From assembly GCA_033064195.1 (NCBI GenBank), contig JARBJD010000047.1:1-64000 (forward strand): a stretch of DNA of 64,000 nucleotides, written 5' to 3'. Positions within the stretch are counted from its first letter, which is position 1. Each line of letters starts with the position of its first letter. Origin of the DNA: Blattamonas nauphoetae. Lineage: Eukaryota > Preaxostyla > Oxymonadida. The notes under the pieces were generated by a model that was not told the origin of the DNA, did no database searches, and saw only the letters and a list, made by a program, of their open reading frames with translations. Positions 55,361 to 64,000 of this stretch are shown piece after piece. The translations under genes and the position numbers were made by a program.

Positions 55361-57094
55361 ACTTCATCCAACTGGAGTCTTAACATTATTGTAGTCAAGT
55401 TCAACAAAACAATCGGGTTTAATAGAAAGATGAAGTGTCGGAAAACGAAGAAGAAGGTGTGTCTGACGTATCATCAGGGCTTTGCATCATGAGGTCAATC
55501 CTACAGAAATCGGGAAATAAAGATGATTCTCAAGGAAAAAAAAGAATGAAAAATATGAAAAAGAACATGTTTAGAGTGTACCCATGATCGTTTGTCTGAA
55601 TGTGAACAGTGTGAGATCTGATCCTGATGGGTTCGATCATCCTCCAATGGCTGAGTGATCGATAAAACCTTGTAATTTATCATCTTTTCACACTGAATCG
55701 ATGAAAATCACTTCAATCTGTTGTAATTTCGTTAATATGATTGCCTCCAAGTGAAAAAAAGTGATGACAAAAAGGACATCCTTTTTCGAGTGCTTGTGGA
55801 AGTTGTGTTTTTTCAATAAAAAATTGACAGATATATCGGTAGTAATGTGCATGATGTGAGAAGAAAAGAAAGAAATTTTCACGAATTATTTGTTGAGGTC
55901 AGAAATCATGAGATCGATGAGACCAAACTCAAAGCCCTGCGAATCATCATCCCAATCTGCTGTCTTTTTTTGACTCGAGGATCTCTTGACCTTCACCTTC
56001 TTTCCCTCCTCTTAATTGAGTTTAGCTAGCCAAGCTTTCCTCTTTTCACGAGGTGTCGGGTCCGGTTGTGATGTTTTGCTTCTCATGGTAGATGACGAGG
56101 AACTCTTTGATTTGAAATCAGAATCATCACTTTGATGATCTTTCATCATTGATCGTTCCTCGCTTGCGACGATTCGTTGATTCTATTCTCTTCCCTTCAT
56201 CACATTCATGGTTTAGGTGTTGGTACCTGTCGTGAATACTGGGACAATTCGTGTAAACTTTTTCTCCACATTGTTTCGGGAAATTTCAACTCCAGTGAAG
56301 AGAATATGTGTCCATTCAGAACAAGGTTTGTGTACTAAAGCAGAAGCCGAGAGGGAGTTTCCATTCCAGAGATCATTCAAGTAGAAATGAATTCCGTCTA
56401 AAATCATGGAATAGTAGTTATCACTTCCTCTCCGATGTTGTTGCGGATGGCATTTGGTACTGGACTGAAGGCAGAGCCAACTCTTGAATTCCAATGTACT
56501 TCATGGTAGTATAAAATTGGTTTGACCTGTTTGGAATTGAAGTTGAGATGTTGTGGAAAATGTGATGGTTTAATCGAAAGATTCTGTGCTCCCAGATCCA
56601 GGAATGAGCTGTGAATGGGTTGAATGTTGGATTGATATCTATCGATCCACCTGCTTTGTTGGGGGGCAAATGCCAACAGACATGTCCACAAAGTCCTCAG
56701 GTGCACCATCAAAAAATATGCTTTTTAATTTTGAAAAGTCCACAGGTCCACGGATCCACCGATGCTGCAGCACATTCAGAATGCTCTCATTTGTGATTTA
56801 TTTCACAGTGACTTTATCAAAATCAATGGTTTTCAACATCGTTTTGAAGCACAGTATTGAAACTCATTCGAAAATCTCAATGACGATGTGAGTCTCGCCA
56901 GAGGCTTCGAACCCATCGGCCCGTTTCTGGCTGACTGGGCCGGAATTTACAAGTTTTTTTAAGGGTGCATGCTTCCTCCTCGTTTTTCGCTGAATCCCTC
57001 AAAATTTCAGAGTGCTACAGTCACTCCTTCGTCTCTCAGGATCCAACTACTCTACAATGACCACGGTCACGGTTATTGTGAGAATTTCGCAAAA
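55361..57094. other. 1.7 kb with fragments only
   Basis: Minus strand 56,176-55,890 reads SDDSDFKSKSSSSSTMRSKT, TPREKRKAWLAKLN, a TAA, then EEGKKVKVKRSSSQKKTADW and DDSQGFEFGLIDLMISDL, like a basic nuclear-type protein tail. Minus 56,494-56,213 holds another open piece (ILDGIHFYLNDLWNGNSLSA). A B-box-like GGTTCGAAGCC lies near 56,917 (minus) without tRNA structure. None is enough for a gene call. Confidence 0.3.
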
Positions 57095-57920
57095 TATACG
57101 AATTAAGGGGGTATTTTCAAAAATTATTTTTAATCATCTTCTAATTTCACACAAGGGATGAAGAAATGATAAGAAACAGAAAACAATGAAACCATTTCTT
57201 CTCGATAACCACTGATCCGATTTCAATAATTCCTACGGCAATCGAAAGAGCGTATCGGATATGACATTGGATGAAAATATTTTCGAAAATGAAAAATATT
57301 GATTTTTCTTCATTTGTGTAGTTCTCAATGAAATAATCCTCGCGTCACAAAATCGTACTGACGCAGTAATTCTCCTAAAAAATTATCTTTCTTCGTTTAT
57401 CATCCCTAAATACATCATTTCTGAACTTTTTTCAATTTCATAAAAACATAGAAGTTGTCACGATCAACTCTGAAATCTCACGTTTTTTCAATTTTTCTCT
57501 TTAATGGATGTATTTTGTCCATTGTTTCACATAGAGACCTCTTTTTTTGTTGTTTTCCATCCTTTCCCTGTCTTTGAACTTGTTTTGCAATAAAAAGTGT
57601 GCAAAAATGTGCTGATCTTAGAAAGGCCATTTCATGCGCGATCAGGCTTGAAATCTATAAATTCACCTTTCTTATGTGTACTCAACAACTAAATCTGAAT
57701 TCAGTAAAATTTGATTTTTTTCCACGCTCAAATATTATTTGCATCATTTCATTGAGATTTACACATTTTTTCAAGTGCCCCAAATGCACCAAAAAAGGGA
57801 TCTTGGCTCCTGACGAAAATTTTTTTCCAACTTACTTTTTTCTGTTTTCTCATAATTTCTTCATCCTTTATGTGAAATTTGAAGACGATTTGAAAATATT
57901 TTTGAGAATACGCCCATAAT
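57095..57920. repeat. Element with ~85-bp imperfect inverted ends
   Basis: Bases ~57,095-57,185 match the reverse complement of ~57,825-57,920. Shared parts are AATTA, GTATT-TCAAAAAT, ATTTCACA, then GGATGAAGAAAT and GAAACAGAAAA or a variant. A further inner pair (TCTCAATGAAAT at ~57,330 and its complement at ~57,755) supports the arrangement. No target duplication could be fixed. The R1 repeat (also at 1-200 and ~58,265-58,450) occupies its interior. Confidence 0.5.
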
Positions 57921-58276
57921 TCGAACTTTGGCCGGAAGTATTGATCTGACCCTTTGAAGAAAAGGGGAGTGACACTGACCGAGCCTTTTGGCTCAGTCAG
58001 GCCAGGATACATCAAATTCGTGAAATGAGCGTCGATCTCCAACAAATTAGAATGATGGACTGAACAGAGTCGTGACACCCATAACTTCGAAACACAGCGA
58101 ATCGAAAGAACAGCCATTATCCATTTTGACCCGATGAATATCGCTGGCTCTCCCTTTTTGTCTTCTCTCCAAGATAATTCAGATAGTTTGAATGTCACAG
58201 CAGCAGAGAATAACCCGATCGAAAGATTCGGGAGATTATTTTTGAAAGGTTGCAAAACACTATGGAGCGTCACCAA
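57749..58276 (-). other. Open frame of 175 codons in the repeat region
   Basis: It reads credibly (GEPAIFIGSKWIMAVLSIRC, HFTNLMYPGLTEPKGSVSVT, KFELWAYSQKYFQIVFKFHI) and overlaps the right inverted end at 57,825-57,920. I do not recognise a family. It could be part of a repeat-encoded protein; it has no motif to decide. Confidence 0.3.
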
Positions 58277-58500
58277 AAATTATTTTTTGCCTAATTAACA
58301 GTTACAGGCTTAAAGAGATAATGAGCCATAAATTGAGTGAATTTTGTTTTGATCGCGTTTGAGACGACCATTTTTTCACCAGCACAAATTGACACACTTT
58401 TTGATACAATACACGTCATAAAACCAAGAAGTGGTGTAAAACGCTAAAAAATAACGGATACATGAGCAAAAAGTGAAATAAATGCACAAATCATTCAAAA
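58260..58500. repeat. Degenerate dispersed repeat R1, copy 2
   Basis: Same orientation as bases 1-~200. Shared landmarks are GCGTC-CCAAAA, AGTGAATT, GATCGCGTT, CCATTTTTT, CACACTTTTT and GTGTAAAAC or a variant. Confidence 0.45.
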
Positions 58501-59065
58501 AACCATGAAAAGCACCTCAATGCTCTATCTCTCGAGACGAGGAGTATTGCCCTGGAATAATCTGAACATGTCAGGATGGTTATTTTGATGTCAATTTACG
58601 AAGGAATATCAGTTTTGAGGGATAGTATCTAAAAGGGAGGATGAACAGAAAACGCGTGTTGATCCCAGGACGAGACGAACAATATCATCTGAACAAAACA
58701 CAAAAAATGAAGGAAAACATGTGAAAATACCAGATTATGACTTTAATCAGTGAGATGACAAGTCTCGAAGTTGTCGGGAAGACTGTTGAAAACCGACTTT
58801 GGAGAGAGAAGATGAAAAAGAAAGAACAATGGAAACTTTGTTGGTTCACATCAAAAGAAGTGTTCAAACACTGATCTTACGCGAATGAGAAGGTATGTCC
58901 AAGAATTGGCGAAGAGGGGTCACCGCCAGCAGAAATCTGAATGAAAAGAGTGGATGAATCGGTAAATGAACGTACAAAACCTTCAGTGTGTTGATTGAAG
59001 GGGTATATGCAGACAATGAGAATGGTTAGGCAAATCTCCAGACTTACACAAAAATATGACGCCAG
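58501..59065. other. Upstream stretch of the 59-64 kb gene
   Basis: An upstream exon is expected here because the first recognisable exon begins behind an acceptor (CAG 59063-59065) and has no ATG, but I cannot identify it. Confidence 0.3.
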
Positions 59066-59365
59066 CAACTTTTGAAAAATAATCACCCATTCGAAGAACT
59101 GATCGCCTCCTGTTTCAAATCAGGCGCTCTTGATCCTCAACCCTATCAACGATCTCTCGTTATTCACCTTCGGAGTGTCATTTTTTCACATTTTTTGAGA
59201 TTTTACTCTTGTCAGGATATTTGAATCACGTGACTGAAGTTGAACGCCACGATCTCATTCATCGTTTAATTTACGCCTTATCTCATGGAAATTGTAAAGT
59301 TTGTTTGTTCTGTTCGTTATTATCCTCATTCGCTGCTTTCTTCATGACCAGGCCATTGATATTGA

Positions 59366-59841
59366 TAGTACCCGGACAAACCCGTTAGAGCGGATAAACC
59401 CGTTAACCATTCCACATGAGCATAGCAGTCCCCCCTCTTCACTAAAATTATCCTTCCACTTCCCGTTCATTACTCTCTTCATTATTTTTAAAACAGGAGT
59501 TACTGTTGAAAGAATGATTGTGAAATGGAATGAGAAAAATGTAAGTCGAAATGTGCTCGGAACTTAGCCAATGTCTTCCCAGGCGTCCAAGGGATGGTAC
59601 AGTGAGATGCAACCTCTTTGTACTCAGCATCACATGCAGGGTGTCGTGGCTGGTCATTCATCGATTTGAAATGACCCATAGACCTCGATCAAACATCTAA
59701 CCAAGAGACCAATCATTTCAGAATTCTACCGATTACTTTCTTTTCCACACAACATATCAGTCGTCAGAATTAAAGGATCAATATGAAGTGGGGTATGTTG
59801 GTAACGGGTTTATCCGACTTAACGGGTTTATCCGGGTACTA
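59366..59841. mobile_element. TA-flanked MITE with ~43-bp terminal inverted repeats, in an intron
   Basis: The left end is GTACCCGGACAAACCCGTTA, and the reverse complement of the right end is GTACCCGGATAAACCCGTTA. Both continue with CGGATAAACCCGTTA. TA lies on both sides, which fits Tc1/mariner-type insertion; a 3-bp TGA duplication is an alternative reading because the ends are palindromic. About 472 bp, non-coding. It sits inside the 597-nt intron 59294-59890, which would be ~120 nt without it. Confidence 0.8.
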
Positions 59842-59996
59842 TGAGTCGCTCAACACAATCGGTCTGTTTCTCCGTCATTGATTGTTTCAGTGTCATCTGA
59901 CGAAGATGAAGTCACTCTATTCAACTCCACGGGACTGTCTCTTGCAATTCTCAGCGAGATCCAACCGCCCAACAAAACCTACGACAGTCTCATGCA

Positions 59997-60516
59997 CAGG
60001 CTTCTGATTTGATCCCAGTGATCCCAGTCGGATCTGATCCCACTAAATACCTACAATACCATTTCGTTTCTTTCATTTCAAAAAAGTCTTCTTATATATG
60101 ATATTTGAATGGAAAAAAAAGTAAAAAGGAAAATGGTCACTTCATAGATCATGAAAATGCAAACTTTGGGTGCTGCTGTTCAGTTTGTTCTACAACAATA
60201 ATTATAAAAACAAGTCGATAATGCGTTATTATGTCTTCTTTGATGGTTTTTTCTCACTGACAAAAGTCAATGAAGGGAATACATCGAAAAAAGAAGTGTT
60301 GGTGATTGTGATCGTGCGTGTTTTTGGGAAATAAGAGCTGTCTGAAATATTGAAGAGCATTATGTGAAAACAAGAAGTGAATTGAACATGATTAATGAAG
60401 TGATAATGAGAAAATCTCAAAGGAAAAGAGTTGAAATATGATCTCAGTACAAATTTAGGCACTGACATCAATTGATCCCAGTTTTACCTATTTTGATGGG
60501 ACTACTCAGATGCCTG
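59997..60516 (-). mobile_element. hAT-type MITE, family B, copy 2 (520 bp), in an exon
   Basis: Inverted relative to the copy at 20,096-20,616 and nearly identical: the 80-codon chance frame shared by both differs at only three residues. The 8-bp duplication CTCATGCA is at 59989-59996 and 60517-60524. The high identity of the two copies implies recent movement. Confidence 0.9.
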
Positions 60517-63500
60517 CTCATGCAACTTGCCAAACTTTCTGAAATCTTCCCACTGGTCTCGGTTGAAGCTCTCTCAGAGGACGTTCTATCCCTTTTCCGC
60601 AGTTTTTTCTCCGACCCTCAACAATACCTCGTTTTCAACCCCCAATCTCATCGCACCAGACTCCAGCCATTTGAGGCAATTTTATGCAATGAACTTCTGG
60701 CCTGTTCCATCATCGGCTGTGGTGAGGCAGTTTCAGAAACTATTGTCTCCAATTTCCCCTCCTGTTTGCAAGCTCTGCCGCAAACCCCAAGTTATTTTTT
60801 CGATACCCCGTTCTCGTTTGTCACATTTCGAGAGATCCTGGAAATCTCACAAAAATACACTGTGTGGATTGTCTTCACTTTATCATCAATCTCTACAGGA
60901 TCCCGTAGAGAGGATTCTTGCCTTCGTGAAATGCCTTTCACACGAGCATCATCTTCTCTATCCGCACAATAGAACCGGATTCATGAACCTGTCTATTCAA
61001 TGTCTCCAATACACTGCCACTTTTCTGAATGGTGTGACATTTGAGTATTTCCTCACTCTTTTCGCCACTTCCTCTTTTCGTCTCTTCCTCGTCTCGTTGT
61101 CTTTCTCAGCCCATCCCGAACTCATCGACTCGTTTCTCGCAAAAGTCAATCTCTCCTCTCATCCCTCCGACACTCACTTCCGTCGCGATCGACACCTCAA
61201 CCTCATCTCAACACTCAGCCAGTCTTCCTCTCCTCTCTTCACCAAACTCAGCGAACCGCTCCTCGACCCGTCATTCCCTCTCTACTCACTCCTCTCCCCT
61301 CGCTCGTTCACCGACCCTGCCAGCTCCTTCCTCCGCTTGGCCAACACAAACCCTTCCTTCTTCCACCGCCTCGTCGAGACACACGCTGAACCCATTTTGG
61401 ACCACGCAGTTTCGACTGCATTGTTTACAGTTCGAGTTGTGTCTGACGAACCATGTGAACCGCACTGTCTGGACTTTGGGAGGGCGACACAGAATTGGGT
61501 TGTGCTGCTCAACGTGATGGCAGAAGTGAAGATGGATCTGACACAGAAACGAAGACACTTCAACGCATTCCCATCATCTCTTGTCACCTTCCTCATTCTC
61601 TCCGCTGCGAGCACAAACGCCGACATGTCGACTGCTGCTGTGTCTGTCTTCTCAAAACAGTTTGGCCTGTCCCGATCACATACCGAGACACTCCTCTTTG
61701 CCACTCCAACCTCTTTCCCTCTCAGCGATGCTTTCACTCCACGCCATTCTCTGGAGTTTGACGATTCGGATCACATGCGAAGTCCTTCTCAATCGATTTG
61801 TGCGGAAGCAGGTTGCTGTGTTGTGTTGCAGTCTCGCTCTGACAACTTGTCCACAGACAAGAACATCGACTTCAGCATGCTTGGGATCCATTTCGCTGCA
61901 TGTCTTGTGAACGCCCTTCACTCGACCACAACACTCCCTCACTCCTTCCCCTTCTTCTCGCCCGAACTGTGTGGATTGTCACAACAGCCAAGCACATGGA
62001 ACGACAACCTCCAGCCGTCAGCACTCGCTGCACTGACAACACTGGCTGAGATTACACTCAATCTAGCCTTCCCCTATTTTCGAAAGTCGAGCTTGCCTGA
62101 AGCGGACGAAGAGAGTAGACACATCAACTTTGTCCATCTCTTCCCCTTTCTTGGCGTTGAATCACAAACCATGCTTCTGTCGTCGTTCTACAAGTTCTAC
62201 CATTCAAACACACAGTCTATCAGTGGATCTTTGGTTGGAAATGTGAAAGTCTTGGTCGAGATGGCGACAGTGAATTCATACAACACTCCTATCGCTCTCC
62301 TCACCGTAATGCGGAATGTAATTGATCTCTTCTCACCAACAGATCGAGTTTCTCCCCGAATCGTTCACAATTTCAGAAATCTGGTGAAATTCGAAACGTT
62401 AATCGTAGAGAAGCTGAACACCGCTGATGGCGAGGAGAGATGGAAGCTTCTGACACAGTTGTCTGTTCTTTCAATAGACATTCCAAACATCGCGAACGAG
62501 CTGATTAAAACCGAGAACGATGCACAAGCACTGTTTCTCTTGTCGATCCACAAAATCAGATTCACCCCAACCCTCGACCTCCACCTCGACTCAAATCCTG
62601 CTGCCTTCGATCGTGTTGTCGAGCTGGCTGGTCACGTAAACAATCTTCCGTTAGTTTCTGTCGCAATGGAGCACATCGGCAAAACTGTGGAGACACACGT
62701 CCTTCCACCATCCGCTCCCAGAATGTTCAAAATCGAGCCGAAACGGGAAATGTGTGAACTTGTGCTCAGCACACTTCATGGGATGGCTGCGTGTCGTCGG
62801 GAAGGAGTGGAGGAGGGATGGACTGTGGGAAGGGACGAGGTCACATCGCAGATTGTGGATTCGTGCTTGAAAATGCTTCGAGTTCTGATGAGTGCCGAGT
62901 CTTTCGACCCAACACCGTTCGTCGACTCTCTGATCTCACTCACTGTGACAACAGATCCCTCTCTTCTTCGCTCGATCCTGATGGTCCTTCAGGAGATCGA
63001 AGAGCGAACCAGAAACACGACAACACCCTTCTCGATCTGCATAGCCACTGCTCCTTTCAGAGGCATTCACGAATCATCCGTCACTCAACAACCACTCCCT
63101 TCCATCGTCGCCAACATCCTTCTTTTCGCCAGCATCGCGGTCCTGCGAAGTTCATCTCAACGAGACGACTCTTTCTCGCCCCATCAAGTCCTTCAGGGAC
63201 TCAAGGAGAATCTGGTTACCGACATCACGAAGGAAACAGCGAAGACTGTCTGTCTCGTTTTGGAGGAGGAACGAGCAAGATCTGGAACATCTCGGACACC
63301 TGGTGTTTCCATTACAATCAGTCTCGATCAAGCGAGCAGATTCACAACACCCCAACAGCTCTTCCTCACCCTCTTCCAAATGATCCGTCCAGACGATCCA
63401 TCAACGATCACTGCGTCAAAACTCATTCCACTCGCTCCCTTCTTCACTCGAATTCTCACAATTGTCGTTCCTTCATCGCCAGACAGAGTTGAGTTTCCTT

Positions 63501-63706
63501 TCCTTCGATCCAAGTACTCACAACTGTGTGACAGCTTCATCACTCTCGTTCTGAGCCTCATCAACCCCAACAATCCAACTGACCTCTCGTTCCATCCTCT
63601 CTCCTCACTTCTCTCCGTCCTCTCCCTCGCTCTTGTTCGTCTGGACTCAATCACATCATCATCACTGGAGCTTCACAGCAGATTCAACGATCTGTTCGAC
63701 TTATAA

Positions 63707-64000
63707 GTGATTCAATCCAACCCGAAAGCGAGGCAGGCTGTGCTCGCTCTGACTGAGGAAGGGATAGAAGACAGATTCGAAATCACAATTGAGTCATTCT
63801 CGAATGCCCCTCCGAACAAGTGGAAAGGAGCGAACACACAACATCCTTCGTATCGCTTCATTCCCGGTCAGCTGGGTGGGTGGATCAATGTTCATCATCC
63901 GCAGAATTTCCATCAAGTTCCTCCAATTGCTGTTGGCCTGTTAAGCTGTGTCCAGTCGAGGTGGCAATGTCCAGTCCAATGTCCAGTCTCCTATTTAGGA
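63707..64000 (+). CDS. Open frame continuing past the in-frame TAA, to window end
   Basis: In the same frame as the exon ending at 63706, all 98 codons to the end of the window are open and read as protein (VIQSNPKARQAVLALTEEGI, EDRFEITIESFSNAPPNKWK, PSYRFIPGQLGGWINVHHPQ). The last ~55 bases contain a short CAATGTCCAGTC repeat. This is either the original C-terminal part, cut off by a nonsense change, or a read-through extension. Confidence 0.45.
   Translation, partial: MIQSNPKARQAVLALTEEGIEDRFEITIESFSNAPPNKWKGANTQHPSYRFIPGQLGGWINVHHPQNFHQVPPIAVGLLSCVQSRWQCPVQCPVSYLG

Larger units (their letters stand above)
59066..63706 (+). pseudogene. Large hypothetical helical protein, exon interrupted by a hAT MITE
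   Basis: Exons are 59066-59174, 59216-59293, 59891-60861 (with a MITE inside) and 60899-63706. Introns are 41, 597 and 37 nt, all GT..AG, and the phases fit. Landmarks are FEELIASCFKSGALDPQPYQ, YLNHVTEVERHDLIHRLIYA, SSDEDEVTLFNSTGLSLAIL, then across the element LMQLAKLSEIFPLVSVEALS, QKYT-DPVERILAFVKCLSH and a long Leu-rich helical body. No known domain, signal or membrane span. The MITE (59997-60516) sits between the second and third bases of a Gln codon; with its duplication it adds 528 nt, in frame but with a stop. Translation could also restart downstream at the ATG of the duplication (60520). The frame meets TAA at 63704-63706 and then stays open to the window end. Whether the locus is functional is unclear. 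Confidence 0.65.

Noticed and set aside
56905-56960. B-box-like GGTTCGAAGCC (minus) as a tRNA gene
   Set aside because: No A box at the right distance and no cloverleaf pairing; the segment can also be read as exon sequence.
60472-60972. Separate small gene starting inside the MITE at 60,472
   Set aside because: Its frame is simply exon sequence of the larger gene plus MITE bases up to a 37-nt intron. It could still act as an alternative start, but there is no positive evidence.
1-64000. TAA and TAG as glutamine codons throughout
   Set aside because: Genes of 929 to ~3,100 codons contain many CAA/CAG and no in-frame TAA/TAG, and SPRY paralogs end at the same residue with TAA or TGA. The few suspicious stops are reported as single cases.

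Overview
The window is protist nuclear DNA. Its intron size, gene content and use of the standard code fit an anaerobic flagellate of the Preaxostyla (oxymonad) type, for example something near Blattamonas. That is an inference: no rRNA or marker gene is present. The support is (1) introns of about 29-58 nt with GT..AG ends, whose removal restores conserved frames; (2) a group-B-like [FeFe] hydrogenase with ferredoxin-type clusters; (3) giant beta-helix surface proteins with one membrane span and a degenerate kinase tail; (4) long reading frames with no TAA or TAG used as sense codons.

Layout. 0-2.4 kb: repeat debris and a SPRY-like gene cut by a 218-bp MITE. 2.4-4.0 kb: an SH3 + four-RRM protein. 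4.25-13.6 kb: a roughly 3,100-residue surface protein with a 2-nt frame break. 14.5-20.0 kb: three tandem SPRY genes (four exons each) separated by decayed copies of a second gene. 20.9-22.2 kb (minus): a secreted polyprotein of alternating acidic spacers and cationic Cys-containing peptides, the most novel item here and a candidate antimicrobial-peptide precursor. 22.5-27.1 kb: a second surface pseudokinase. 27.3-28.9 kb: [FeFe] hydrogenase. 29.6-30.9 kb (minus): a fourth SPRY gene broken by a hAT-type MITE. 31.6-34.4 kb (minus): a large helical hypothetical protein. 36.6-37.9 kb: an LCAT-like lipase/acyltransferase pseudogene. 38.7-40.9 kb: two more SPRY genes. 45.2-47.0 kb (minus): a hypothetical gene containing a 32-bp minisatellite. 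47.0-48.9 kb: a DDE transposase-like gene. 49.6-51.5 kb: two satellite arrays. 52.2-55.0 kb: a complete-ended 2.84-kb hAT element. 55-59 kb: MITEs and inverted repeats. 59.1-64.0 kb: a multi-exon hypothetical gene carrying one MITE in an intron and another in an exon, with an in-frame TAA after which its frame stays open to the window edge.

Together, the surface pseudokinases and the peptide precursor suggest an organism that interacts with a crowded, anoxic community such as a gut, and the hydrogenase fits fermentative, hydrogen-evolving metabolism. The other theme is transposon activity: at least four small DNA transposons with clear target-site duplications sit in or against host genes, so ancestral exon sequence can be read across them.
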